DNA of 60,716 nucleotides. It comes from Marinilabiliaceae bacterium ANBcel2 (lineage in GTDB: Bacteria > Bacteroidota > Bacteroidia > Bacteroidales > Marinilabiliaceae). The position numbers and the translations under genes were made by a program. Location of the stretch: contig JARULA010000012.1 of NCBI GenBank assembly GCA_029688995.1, positions 1 through 60,716 on the forward strand, given 5' to 3'. The notes beneath the pieces are model-generated. The model was given only the letters and a program-made list of their open reading frames with translations, was not told the DNA's origin and searched no databases. Numbering within the stretch: the stretch's first letter is position 1; each line of letters opens with the position of its first letter. This document shows, in pieces, positions 47,734 through 56,868 of the stretch.

Positions 47734-49086
47734 TTAGCAAATATCAGCATTTGAAACTTGCGCTTGTTGTATCAGTGGATGAAGCTTATCAGTAAACAAA
47801 GATTCTGTGCGTTGCATATTTTTGCAAAACGAACTAAAGCAATCTTCCTCTTGAGAAATGGGTAAAAACAATTGATACACTTCACCACCATAACCGTTGA
47901 GTTTTCCCAAGTTATCCAATTTCATTGTTTCTCTTGATGGATACAAGAAAGCTCCAAGTGGCAATTTCATTATATACATATAACATATTATTTGATTAAG
48001 ATCCTCTTTGTAGGAATTTCCAGACTTATATTTGGCGTCTATTACACAAAGCTTGTTGTAAAAGTCAGGATATCTGTACTCATTATGCCTTTTAGGTTTA
48101 TAAAACAGAGGAATTCGATCCTTCCCTTCTTTGTTTCGTGGATGCATAAAATTCATATTTTTCAGGAAGGTATTCAGGTATTCCTCCCATAACCATGCGC
48201 CATCAAACAGCAAACCGTAAATTTCATCCTTTTCTTCACCTATACTCAGGGTTTCATGCCTAAGGATTTGCAGACATATTTTTTGTAGATCCACATACTT
48301 ATAAAACCAAGGATGATTAAGAGGACGTATATTCTTCTGCATGATTTTTTGACGTTCTCTCTTATTGTAATCGGGTGTAGCAGCCAAAATAGCCTGCACA
48401 TTCAGTTGGGTGTCACTGCTGTTTTCCAATATTCCTTTTCCAAAAGGGTGTTTTTTTATATGCTCGATAGTATGACGAATAAGTTGTGTTATTTTATTAT
48501 TATGGTCGAACTCCCTTGCACTATAGGCGATTTTACCATTGAAAGGTATATTGCTATTTATGTGACGATTTATATTAACAACACCTTTTATGTTTGCATC
48601 ATTATACTGATTTTTTTTGTATTCCTTATACAATCCCTGGGAAAGCGCTCGATTAACATAATACGGAAAAAGATAAAGCAAAAAATCCCAGATTCGATCC
48701 TCACTTTTCCCTATCTTTAAATCAAACATATTAATAGAGAAAACTTTCTGAAGCATGTAATGCAAGAAAAAATCATTTTTCCTTGGGTAGAACCTAGAAG
48801 AAATGTGAAGCCTTGTTTGGTTTCTCCCCACAAAACCCATTATATTGCTTGTTGTGATTTTCCCATTGTCAACATTTAAAATGTTCTGTTCTCCAATATA
48901 ATCATTATACACATTGAGACTGTGAGGAAAAATCAGGAGATTAGGGTTTTCTTTGCACAAACTTGTAATGTTTTTGTTTGCAATACTTTCTAAATCAGTA
49001 AAAGCATGTTCTCTTTCTGAAATCTCCGGCAAATCTTCTGAGAAGTCTTTTCCTGAATGGTTATCCGTTATCTTCAGTTGTATCAT
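47734..49086 (-). CDS. mcrC: McrC-type nuclease subunit of a McrBC system
   Basis: This 450-residue protein fits McrC: an N-terminal part that binds McrB (NIMGFVGRNQTRLHISSRFY), then a PD-(D/E)XK nuclease domain near 330-375 (YPDFYNKLCVIDAKYKSG, with D and DAK). It cuts DNA that McrB brings. It overlaps mcrB by 26 bases, the usual coupling. Complete in length for the larger McrC type. Confidence 0.9.
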   Translation of the reverse strand: MIQLKITDNHSGKDFSEDLPEISEREHAFTDLESIANKNITSLCKENPNLLIFPHSLNVYNDYIGEQNILNVDNGKITTSNIMGFVGRNQTRLHISSRFYPRKNDFFLHYMLQKVFSINMFDLKIGKSEDRIWDFLLYLFPYYVNRALSQGLYKEYKKNQYNDANIKGVVNINRHINSNIPFNGKIAYSAREFDHNNKITQLIRHTIEHIKKHPFGKGILENSSDTQLNVQAILAATPDYNKRERQKIMQKNIRPLNHPWFYKYVDLQKICLQILRHETLSIGEEKDEIYGLLFDGAWLWEEYLNTFLKNMNFMHPRNKEGKDRIPLFYKPKRHNEYRYPDFYNKLCVIDAKYKSGNSYKEDLNQIICYMYIMKLPLGAFLYPSRETMKLDNLGKLNGYGGEVYQLFLPISQEEDCFSSFCKNMQRTESLFTDKLHPLIQQAQVSNADIC

Positions 49087-50761
49087 TTAATAAGTTGTAA
49101 GCATTGTTAAGTTTTTCCAAATTCGCTACTCTGTTTGGTAGTCCACGCAGGTACTCTTGGAGTAATAACTTAAGGTGGTTCTCCCATAGTTTTTCAAAGG
49201 GATTATCACTCTTTTCATATAATGCAAATTTGAGAAAATATGCAGCCCCTATTTGGTAGTCTAAACCAAGATTCATTTCAGAATCATTGCCAATTAAATT
49301 GTTAAGACTGTCCATCCTGTTTTTAATTTCCTTCAGTATCTGTTCTGAAGGTTTTTTTGTATTTTCGCCCATGTTTTCCCATGCCTCATTATTATCCAGC
49401 ATGCGTTGACTTTCTTTAGCGTTTATCTCCTGCCAGGCAAAACGGCGGCGAATGGCAAAGTCGAAAGTTTCGATGCTCCGGTCGATATCATTCATAGTTC
49501 CGATGATATAAAGGTTTTCAGGTACAAAAAAGTACCCTTCCTCAAAATCATCTGTAAAGCGCGACTCCTCTGTTTGGATGTTGGCGTACTGCGTTTTTAC
49601 TTTGCCCTTTACACCCCTGTAACCTGGGTCTATAGAGAAGAAGAGTTCGCCGAATATTTTTGGAATTTCACCTCTGTTGATTTCATCAATAATACAAACA
49701 TAGTTATAGTCTGGATTTTGAACCGCTCTTTTACAAAAGTCTTTGAAAACACCATTTTTCAATTCAAAGCCTATTTCATGTTGCCCTTCTTTTTTAACAG
49801 GCCTGAGCCCTTCAACAAAATCGGTGTAGTCATAAGAAGGGTGAAACTGTACAAATTGGATTTTTGCATTTTTATCAAAGGGAAAACCTTCAAGCGATTC
49901 GTCATTTGAGTCATTTGCATATTCTACCAATTTATTAAGAAAGGCCGACCTACTACCTGAAGCATTGTTGTGTCTTTCTATGATGGCTTCAGTCGAGTTA
50001 TTTTTTATTTCACTAAGTAAGTTGTGCAAACCATGAAATTCTCTTTCAAAATAAGAGGTGCAGGCTTTCAAATCGTTGATATATGAAGTGCTATAAGGTT
50101 TGCCATCATTTCCTCTGCTGCTTATCCAGCTAAAGAAATTATCAATGTCAATATTTTTATGTGTGGTTTCTTCTTTGGAAAAAGGAGCTAAAATCAATTG
50201 TTCTGCAATTTTCCTTGCTAGAAAAGTTTTTCCTGTTCCCGGAGCCCCGGTAAGAATCATATTTTTGTTGGACTTGAGTATGCCTATATATTTGTTCATC
50301 TTTGTTGTTTTATTTAAATATTCTTCTACAGTTTTGTTTAATAGTTCATTATCTTTTACCGATACGAATCCCTTGGTATTGACGAATTTCACATCAAGTT
50401 CGCTGGTCTCTATCTTTAACCAATCAACTTTGAAATAAACAATATCCTGATGGTCTTCGAGGTTGCTGAATTTTTCTATTAAGCTTTCGTTTTCCGATCT
50501 GATAATCCCTTTAGCCAGATAATCCTTCGCCTGTATTTCCCCATCTATACAAAACATAGGCTTGCTTTGAACTAATCCTATATGTTTAATACCATCTTGA
50601 ACGCTTTTCGCCATGATGATGATGTCTCCAGGTTTTACTGATGCGATGTTGCTGTGATCTAAATAGTCTGGCATGGAGTCGCCATAAGCATAGGCTATCT
50701 CTTCATTTAACATGAATTCGGGGCAAACAAATCTCATTCCCACTTTCCAAGCATTTCTCAT
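49061..50761 (-). CDS. mcrB: McrB-type GTPase with N-terminal modified-base reader
   Basis: This 566-residue protein is the AAA+ GTPase of McrBC. GAPGTGKT (172-179) is Walker A, CIIDEINRGEIPKIFGELFF (about 358-377) Walker B, and IIGTMNDIDRSIETFDFAIR (about 421-440) the GTP-specific GTMNDxDRS region with an RRRFAW arginine pair. The N-terminal 150 residues (SVKPGDIIIMAKS, IKHIGLVQSKPMF, YFKVDWLKIE) look like an EVE/PUA-type domain that reads modified bases, different from the E. coli McrB N-domain. This domain alone is duplicated in front of the gene. The system would restrict phage DNA with modified cytosines. Confidence 0.9.
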   Translation of the reverse strand: MRNAWKVGMRFVCPEFMLNEEIAYAYGDSMPDYLDHSNIASVKPGDIIIMAKSVQDGIKHIGLVQSKPMFCIDGEIQAKDYLAKGIIRSENESLIEKFSNLEDHQDIVYFKVDWLKIETSELDVKFVNTKGFVSVKDNELLNKTVEEYLNKTTKMNKYIGILKSNKNMILTGAPGTGKTFLARKIAEQLILAPFSKEETTHKNIDIDNFFSWISSRGNDGKPYSTSYINDLKACTSYFEREFHGLHNLLSEIKNNSTEAIIERHNNASGSRSAFLNKLVEYANDSNDESLEGFPFDKNAKIQFVQFHPSYDYTDFVEGLRPVKKEGQHEIGFELKNGVFKDFCKRAVQNPDYNYVCIIDEINRGEIPKIFGELFFSIDPGYRGVKGKVKTQYANIQTEESRFTDDFEEGYFFVPENLYIIGTMNDIDRSIETFDFAIRRRFAWQEINAKESQRMLDNNEAWENMGENTKKPSEQILKEIKNRMDSLNNLIGNDSEMNLGLDYQIGAAYFLKFALYEKSDNPFEKLWENHLKLLLQEYLRGLPNRVANLEKLNNAYNLLNDTTEDNG

Positions 50762-50821
50762 TACTATAGAAGTTTAAAAAAAACATTTTAGGTTATGTGT
50801 TTTGCTCATATCTATTCAGGT

Positions 50822-51280
50822 TCATCGTTTGTTTAAATATTTATCTACAGTTTCGTTTAATAGTTCATTATCTTTTACCGATACGAATCCCTTGGTATTG
50901 ACGAATTTCACATCAAGTTCGCTGGTCTCTATCTTTAACCAATCAACTTTGAAATAAACAATATCCTGATGGTCTTCGAGGTTGCTGAATTTTTCTATTA
51001 AGCTTTCGTTTTCCGATCTGATAATCCCTTTAGCCAGATAATCCTTCGCCTGTATTTCCTCATCTATACAAAACATAGGCTTGCTTTGAACTAATCCAAT
51101 ATGTTTAATACCATCTTGAACGCTTTTCGCCATGATGATGATGTCTCTAGGTTTTACTGATGCGATGTTGCTGTGATCTATATAGTCTGGCATGGAGTCG
51201 CCATAAGCATAGGCTATCTCTTCATTTAACATGAATTCGGGGCAAACAAATCTCATTCCCACTTTCCAGGCATTTCTCAT
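50822..51280 (-). CDS. Stand-alone duplicate of the McrB N-terminal domain
   Basis: This 152-residue frame is nearly identical, in protein and DNA, to residues 1-151 of the adjacent McrB. Differences I count: Leu34 to Ile, Gly45 to Arg, Gly74 to Glu, Lys143 to Glu, Glu146 to Asp, Glu147 to Lys, and a stop just after residue 152. It is a recent tandem duplicate of the 5' end of mcrB, lying just before it on the same strand. As a free reader domain it could compete with McrB for modified sites or with itself for assembly, or it may be a mere duplication relic. Gly45Arg sits in a conserved PGD turn and may weaken it. Confidence 0.75.
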   Translation of the reverse strand: MRNAWKVGMRFVCPEFMLNEEIAYAYGDSMPDYIDHSNIASVKPRDIIIMAKSVQDGIKHIGLVQSKPMFCIDEEIQAKDYLAKGIIRSENESLIEKFSNLEDHQDIVYFKVDWLKIETSELDVKFVNTKGFVSVKDNELLNETVDKYLNKR

Positions 51281-51442
51281 AGTGTAATAGTTTATTTAAT
51301 TATTTTGTTTATCGTAAAACTAACTTTTTAAATCTTCTTTCCAAAAAGTTAATGATGAATTGGTAATAGATTTTGATTTGTTTCGGTTTAAATATAGGGT
51401 ATTGTATATCGTTGTATTTGTTCGGCGTATCGGCGCTCACCT

Positions 51443-52588
51443 CTATTGTTTTGCTTGCAAAGAATCCGGTGTTCCTGTAAATTCGCCGCAATGCTGCGTA
51501 ACCAGCACCACATCAATCCAAATTGCTTCCATATCCAGAATATCCTGCCAGGCAAGGTAGGTATGATCGTAAAGTTCGTGAAACAGCCAGCAGTGATGCT
51601 GATGCTGAAGTGGGTGGTTGGTCTGGTAACGATATTCATTGTGGTTTTCTTCCAGAAACCATGTTAAAGAGCCGCTTTCAGGTTGATTTATAGAGCTGTT
51701 TTTGCCGCTCTCTTTTTGTTTTTGAAATTCGTGTTTTGAAAATCCCAGGGATGTAAGTTCAGAGTAGATGGGAATGCCATCCATTTCCGGAATATGGTCG
51801 TATTTGCTTGTAGAATATATGTCCACTACAAATTCAATTTCGTAGTCGTTTATAAATTGGTCATTTTCGACCTGGTTCATACCAATGTCCGCGAGTTTTT
51901 CGGCCTGCTTGATTGCAGCTCGGTATTTCTTGTCGAGGCAAGTATTGATTCCTTCAATTTTAGCAACTTGTTCCGGGGTGAAGGGAAAGTGGTATTCCAT
52001 TTCCCTTTTTCGGTCTTTTAGTTGTTGTCGTTGATTGAAATATTCCTTGGAAGTTAGAGCGTAGATTTCTGATTTTAGGAGAAATTGGATGAGTGGATCG
52101 GTATGGATTTCGTGTGATGAAATCGCCCGTCCTAAAATCGTCGGCCTTACCGACAAATCTGAACGCTTTAAGCGATCACAGGCAATAAGGGTGACTTCTA
52201 TTAATGGGTTTCCTGTGATTTTAAGGGTGTGAAGGTTGTAGCACCCGGAGGTATTTAGCTCTGATATTTTGTTATGCTTGCAGGTCAAATGCTCCAATTC
52301 GAAACAGTTTTTGGTGGAGATAGAAGTAATGTTATTGTTATCAAGATTAACCATAGAGAGCCCCTTGCAATCATTCAGATTGAGTATTCCGGAAAGATGT
52401 TCCTTTCCATACCATGAAATGACGAAGCACTCACCGTTGTCGTTCCAGACAATACCATTCCAGGTTTCCGGATTCTCTTTATTGTAGTTGTACGAAATTA
52501 TGTTTCCGTTTTTAAGAGTTGAAACCGAAGATGGTTGTTCCAGAAATGACGTTAATCTTTTTGTGTCGTGTGGGTTGAAATTTTTCAT
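51443..52588 (-). CDS. Leucine-rich repeat protein with C-terminal His/Trp motif (copy B)
   Basis: This paralog of the gene at 3050-4186 starts at ATG 52588 (381 residues), judged by alignment of MKNFNPHD with MKNYHKHD, rather than the longer frame from 52630. It has the same leucine-rich repeats (GILNLNDCKGLSMVNLDNNN, GCYNLHTLKITGNPL) and C-terminal HPLQHQHHCWLFHELYDHT, LAWQDIL, IWIDV. A strong promoter lies just before it. The conserved His/Cys set suggests a metal site. It follows the WYL gene on the same strand in a group with an FtsZ-like gene. Confidence 0.75.
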   Translation of the reverse strand: MKNFNPHDTKRLTSFLEQPSSVSTLKNGNIISYNYNKENPETWNGIVWNDNGECFVISWYGKEHLSGILNLNDCKGLSMVNLDNNNITSISTKNCFELEHLTCKHNKISELNTSGCYNLHTLKITGNPLIEVTLIACDRLKRSDLSVRPTILGRAISSHEIHTDPLIQFLLKSEIYALTSKEYFNQRQQLKDRKREMEYHFPFTPEQVAKIEGINTCLDKKYRAAIKQAEKLADIGMNQVENDQFINDYEIEFVVDIYSTSKYDHIPEMDGIPIYSELTSLGFSKHEFQKQKESGKNSSINQPESGSLTWFLEENHNEYRYQTNHPLQHQHHCWLFHELYDHTYLAWQDILDMEAIWIDVVLVTQHCGEFTGTPDSLQAKQ

Positions 52589-52605
52589 GGTTTTTGATTT
52601 TTCTT

Positions 52606-52631
52606 CAAAGATAAAAGGAGGGTAAGCCAAA
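52606..52631 (-). promoter_or_regulatory. Promoter of leucine-rich gene copy B
   Basis: On the minus strand TTTG (52628-52631), fourteen bases, then TATCTTTG (52606-52613), a full match to TAnnTTTG, about 18 bases before the ATG at 52588. Confidence 0.6.
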
Positions 52632-52711
52632 TAGTGTCAGTGGTGACAAGTCATTGTTGTTCTGGTTCTTTTACAAAAAACGTAAATTGGCCATTCCTGA
52701 TATGGGCTCTT

Positions 52712-53611
52712 CTAATACAAATCTAAAGCCTCCTTGTGATGCTCCTTCACAGCACGAATAAGGCTGTTTGGTTTCAGAACCTTTACATTGGAGCCATGTG
52801 AAACAATTTCCTTTATGAAATCTTCTGTAATATAAAGAGTCATTTCAAAATGAATTTCATCATCTGTCTCTTTTGTCTCCTTCTGCGTATGATGAAGCCG
52901 AAGCGATCGGATGTATTCAGCCTCAGGTTTGTAAAATATCAATTTTACCTTTTCCGGTTTAAAATGTGCACCGCTAATTATGCCAAAACTGTATTTAAAC
53001 AACTCATTAACATCAAAGTCATTGGGGCGTATAAATTTCTCTGATGTGTTTATTATTTCAGAAATGCGGTCCAGTGCAAACGTTTTAATCTTTTTATTGT
53101 CTTCCATATCGCATGCAACCACATACCATCTGTTTATTGACTCCTTTAAGGCTAGCGGCTCAATGTATCGGATTTGTGTGTCATCAGTCCATATTTTATG
53201 ATAAGTGAAACGAACTCTCTGGTTATTCTTTATTGCTTGTAATAAGCCATTCAAATTTTCGGTTCCTTTGGGACGCCTCTTTTCATAATCGATGAATTGA
53301 GGAAGCCGATTGGTCATTTTTAAAGCGTTGAAGGTATCGAAAGCATCCAGCAGACGGGCATTGCCTTCTTCATCATCTTCCTTTTTTATATTCCATAAAC
53401 TTTGCGACTAGTCATAGTATATGGTTATGCCAAATAGCATCTCAATATTTGCAATATCACGCTGAAAAGTGCGTTTTGAAATATTCAAATCGTATTCTTG
53501 CAAACTGGATTCAAGTTCTAGTTCATCTGCTATTTCATTAAAAGAGGCAGGGCTTCTTCTTAAGCGGTTAATAATGATGTTGTATCGATGCAGTGTTTCA
53601 ATAGTTGTCAT
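52712..53611 (-). pseudogene. WYL-domain regulator (copy B) with in-frame amber codon
   Basis: This 300-codon frame is a paralog of the WYL gene at 5649-6572: N-terminal helix-turn-helix (RYNIIINRLRRSPASFNEIA, SKRTFQRDIANIEM), WYL domain (NRWYVVACDMEDNKKIKTFA). A TAG at 53408-53410 (codon 68) interrupts it where the paralog has FDFSAN: here the frame reads YYD-stop-SQSLWN and then continues without shift through LLDAFDTFNALKMTN. A single nonsense change is the simplest reading. The gene is thus inactive, unless the stop is suppressed or an error. Confidence 0.8.
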
Positions 53612-53636
53612 GGTGTTTTAGATTTTGATGATACGA

Positions 53637-53662
53637 TAAAAGTAATAGTTAACCATGACAAA
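53637..53662 (-). promoter_or_regulatory. Promoter of WYL gene copy B
   Basis: On the minus strand TTTG (53659-53662), fourteen bases, then TACTTTTA (53637-53644), about 25 bases before the ATG at 53611. The -7 box departs from the consensus in its last base, as in copy A. Confidence 0.5.
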
Positions 53663-53756
53663 ACATGTCGTAAGGTCGAAGTGTTTTGCAAAAACAGGTT
53701 TAGGTGTAGTCTAAACTCTCTGACATATAATGATCTAAGCATTTGAATCTATATTG

Positions 53757-55268
53757 TTAAAAGGCAGATTCATTTAAACTATTTTCCAGCATCTTCATTA
53801 GCTTAGATTTTTCGGTTACATATCCAATATTTAATCTGTCACACAAAAATTTAAACAGGGAATACCCTGATATTTGCTCTTTCTTCCTTACATAACAGCC
53901 TTTTCGCTCCAAGTATTCCACCAAAACATCGATGTTAGGAATGGATTCCAGTATTTCATTGGCCGTTTTATGCTGAATTTGCTGATTGATTTTTAATAGA
54001 AGTGCTGCAACATCTGCTTGTTGAGTTGCTTTTGTAAGCTGACCAATATTAAGCTTATAAAGGGCATTTTTAAAGGTTATTTCATAAAGTCTGGATGTTG
54101 TTCCTTCTCTTTGTTGTAATAAGAATTCTCGTTCAATAGAGTCCATAAGATAGTTGTAAAGCTTATCTGATTTTCTTCTTACTAATTCATTTAGAAGTTG
54201 GGAAGATTCTATTTTGGAGAGTAGATACTGATGATCTGCTTCTACTTTAACAAACAATTTGCTAATTGATAATTTTATTTGGTTGTAATGGCTTCCATCC
54301 TGCATCTGTTCACTGTTAGTCTGAAATAATTCTTCCTGATGCTTGTGCTCTTTGATGGAAAGATGTTTCACCTCGAGGGGAGAGTCTATGTTTGTCATTT
54401 TGTCTAATAATTGATGGCCGACTCTAAAATGGGTTATGTTTTTTTCAATGGGTGAAATATTGGAATCATCATGAGGATAGCCTTGTAGGTAGTTTTCGCC
54501 GAAGAAAGACTGGTTTTCCGGTTTCATAATTTGTCGGGCCATTTTAAAAATTAGGTCGGTATGTATCGCATAGTTGTTAAGGCCAGTGACATCATCTATT
54601 ACAAACCACTGCATATATGAGTTTTTACAAATCTTAAAAATCACAGGCTCCGGTTCTTCCGTGTAAATCAAAAAGAACTCTTTAATGGTCATAGAATGCC
54701 AATCCTCTGCAAAATATCCGAAAGTACCTGTTTTAACGCCTATCTTAAAAAACTCTTCGATGTCTGAAACCAAATGACTATTAGGCAATAGATTCAGTTT
54801 TTGAAATTCGATAAAATTGATATGTTGTGTCAAATGGCTGCAACTGTATAATTCCCTAATAAAATCGTCGGTAAGTAGGGGATTCACTTCTATGTTATGC
54901 TTATAGGCATTGTCTATGTATTCTTTAAAAGTTTGATTGTGGATGTATCTGTATGAAAGAGAAACAATATGTTTTATTGTTTCGTTTATCTCCTCTGATG
55001 TAACAAGTATTTTCTCTGCAGCAAGAATTAATTCTTTCGAATTAAAAGCTTGGTTGTTGAGTATGGTTTCAGCGTAGCGAGCGGGAGCTATTTTTGTGTT
55101 TAAACCACGTAGGGTTAAATACTGTTCTACGACAATCTCTGACGAGATTATGTCCGACTCCTGATTGGTTATATCCATGCCTGTAAGACTCTTTATCAGT
55201 TCAGGATAAGCAAATGATTCAAATATGGCATTGATTAGTTCTGATTGTTTCTGCTCATTTCGTTTCAT
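53757..55268 (-). CDS. Unknown protein paired with FtsZ-like gene
   Basis: This 503-residue protein has no signal peptide or membrane helix and no motif I recognise. It is mainly helical, with a central beta-rich stretch (YAEDW... style segment GYFAEDWHSMTIKEFFLIYT, then EPVIFKICKNSYMQWFVIDD) and a helical C-terminus (YLERKGCYVRKKEQISGYSL). It lies 23 bases after the FtsZ-like gene on the same strand, so the two are co-transcribed, and probably the proteins work together. No counterpart is seen in the group at 3-6.6 kb. Confidence 0.65.
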   Translation of the reverse strand: MKRNEQKQSELINAIFESFAYPELIKSLTGMDITNQESDIISSEIVVEQYLTLRGLNTKIAPARYAETILNNQAFNSKELILAAEKILVTSEEINETIKHIVSLSYRYIHNQTFKEYIDNAYKHNIEVNPLLTDDFIRELYSCSHLTQHINFIEFQKLNLLPNSHLVSDIEEFFKIGVKTGTFGYFAEDWHSMTIKEFFLIYTEEPEPVIFKICKNSYMQWFVIDDVTGLNNYAIHTDLIFKMARQIMKPENQSFFGENYLQGYPHDDSNISPIEKNITHFRVGHQLLDKMTNIDSPLEVKHLSIKEHKHQEELFQTNSEQMQDGSHYNQIKLSISKLFVKVEADHQYLLSKIESSQLLNELVRRKSDKLYNYLMDSIEREFLLQQREGTTSRLYEITFKNALYKLNIGQLTKATQQADVAALLLKINQQIQHKTANEILESIPNIDVLVEYLERKGCYVRKKEQISGYSLFKFLCDRLNIGYVTEKSKLMKMLENSLNESAF

Positions 55269-55291
55269 AATTCAATCACATTTAAGGTTTT

Positions 55292-56149
55292 CTATTTGGA
55301 AGCAATGATAATTATTTTTATCTCGTCGTTTAGTTCAGATACAATCCCGGTTCCCCAGCCAATGCTCGATGCATTAGGGATCAGACCATCCAAATGGCTT
55401 ATCATATAACCTATTTCATCCATTGTAACTTCTTCTTTTTTGCCGGACTGAATGAATAGTAAGATGTTTCTGCTCCCTATCATTTCATCTGTATAAGCTT
55501 TTTCAATTGCTTTAAGACTTCTGTTTTTGCCATTGGCTATAGCTTCACTAATTATAGGTGTGGTGCAATCGGTCAGCAGGGAAGATAGCTCATGAGTGTC
55601 GAATCTTATAAATGCAGACGGATCTGTAATTGCTGTAAACGTTTTTATGACATCGGTTGCGAAAGCACTAAAATCAGTTAACGTTGAAGTTTGAATTTCT
55701 TTTTCTTTACTGTCATTGTCTCTATGAATAAACAGCGCATTTATGCATTCATTGGGATCGGTTTCCCACTGGGAATAAAAATCAGAGCTACTTGTTTCTG
55801 AATAGATAATAGCAATGGTCATGTGCCCCTCATGTTTTGCTTTTTTTGCCAGATGTATAAAGGCTTTTCTCGACCATGATTCATTTGTATTTGCCATAAG
55901 AAAAACCATTTGCGGTAAGGCATGAAAAAGTTCCGTGAAGGTTTTTTGACTAACGATAGAGCTTTCATCTCTCTCTCTTAAATCCTCATTCAACATGATT
56001 TTGTTGGAGACCTTGATTTTATTTAAATTCGTCTCTTTGTAATGACACGCACATATCTTTGGTTCAATGGCTTTTGCTTCAAATAGCTCTTCGGCTATTT
56101 GAGAGCCAAAGTCGCCGATTCCTATACACAATGGTGCTTGTTTTTTCAT
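55292..56149 (-). CDS. FtsZ/tubulin-like protein (longer copy)
   Basis: This 285-residue protein follows FtsZ over its full length but with loss of key sites. CIGIGDFGSQIAEELF (8-23) equals the first glycine-rich loop. The tubulin signature, GGGTGTG in FtsZ, is replaced by MANTNESWS, so GTP hydrolysis is doubtful. The C-terminal half is FtsZ-like: IANGKNRSLKAIEKAY, NILLFIQSGKKEEVTMDEI, SSIGWGTGIVSELNDEIKII. It leads an operon with the 503-residue gene. Such diverged FtsZ relatives are known in bacteria and are thought to act in membrane remodelling, but this pair has no assigned function. Confidence 0.65.
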   Translation of the reverse strand: MKKQAPLCIGIGDFGSQIAEELFEAKAIEPKICACHYKETNLNKIKVSNKIMLNEDLRERDESSIVSQKTFTELFHALPQMVFLMANTNESWSRKAFIHLAKKAKHEGHMTIAIIYSETSSSDFYSQWETDPNECINALFIHRDNDSKEKEIQTSTLTDFSAFATDVIKTFTAITDPSAFIRFDTHELSSLLTDCTTPIISEAIANGKNRSLKAIEKAYTDEMIGSRNILLFIQSGKKEEVTMDEIGYMISHLDGLIPNASSIGWGTGIVSELNDEIKIIIIASK

Positions 56150-56239
56150 GTTATATATATTTTAAGTTTGAGGTAAAGATAAATTGTGGTTGCGCCGGAA
56201 TATGACGTAGTGTGAAGAAGAAAAGCATCCCTGCCACAT

Positions 56240-56265
56240 TTTGGCATTCTCCTGCCTTACTTTTG
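56240..56265 (+). promoter_or_regulatory. Promoter of the 191-residue protein gene
   Basis: TTTG (56240-56243), fourteen bases, then TACTTTTG (56258-56265), a full TAnnTTTG match, 27 bases before the ATG at 56293. The stretch TTTTGGCATTCT is identical to that of the promoter at 58102-58127. Confidence 0.6.
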
Positions 56266-56292
56266 ATCTATCATTCATTTAAAAGTAATGCC

Positions 56293-56868
56293 ATGAAACC
56301 AAAATTTCACTATCAAATTACCGGAGAACTAATTCGATCAGTAAATAACACTGAAAATCCAATTGTCATAAACAAAGAGATTTATAATCCTGAACCTGTC
56401 TTAGCCCGTGAGGAGGCCATTGGTAGCTTTATGAGTTTCGTTGAAGTATTGCTGGAATTTCATGGTTTTAAATTTTCAACCCATGAAGAGGCTTTGGAAC
56501 GTCTAAATCGGCACATCTCAAAAGGCAGGAAAGTGCATATAAAAATGGGGGACAACCTTATTGATAAATTGGATAACGATTTTGATCTGGGGTTAAATCT
56601 ATACTTGATAAAAGACAATACAAAGTTCGTTAAGTCACTTGAAGGCAATAAAATATATACGCAAAAACTGTTAATTCACAGCTTTAGTGCTGATTTTAAA
56701 AGTCTTACGGAAATGATTTTCACCAATCTGGAATTAGAGTATAAATGGTATAAAGAGAATCGGTACAAATATCGTAACTATGAAGTCCGATATGATTTTA
56801 CCAAGTTTCCGGTACTCCAAACCCCTGTCGATTTTAATAAATACACTTTGGATTGGGTGTTTAATTAA
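56293..56868 (+). CDS. Unknown protein within the FtsZ-like/WYL group
   Basis: This 191-residue protein starts at ATG 56293 rather than a GTG 81 bases upstream, because a full promoter lies between them. I do not recognise it. It has no signal peptide; near 45-60 a helical stretch (EEAIGSFMSFVEVLLEFHG) and near the end aromatic-rich strands. It is divergent from the FtsZ-like operon and convergent with the following WYL gene, the two stops touching. Confidence 0.6.
   Translation: MKPKFHYQITGELIRSVNNTENPIVINKEIYNPEPVLAREEAIGSFMSFVEVLLEFHGFKFSTHEEALERLNRHISKGRKVHIKMGDNLIDKLDNDFDLGLNLYLIKDNTKFVKSLEGNKIYTQKLLIHSFSADFKSLTEMIFTNLELEYKWYKENRYKYRNYEVRYDFTKFPVLQTPVDFNKYTLDWVFN

Noticed and set aside
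48313-48720. 135-codon plus-strand frame
   Set aside because: Shadow of mcrC; hydrophobic because it reads the reverse of charged codons.
52589-52630. Longer start for leucine-rich copy B
   Set aside because: The added residues run through the promoter and have no match in copy A, whose start aligns with ATG 52588.
55292-56149. True cell-division FtsZ
   Set aside because: The GTP-binding signature is lost and the conserved C-terminal tail is absent, so it is only a relative.
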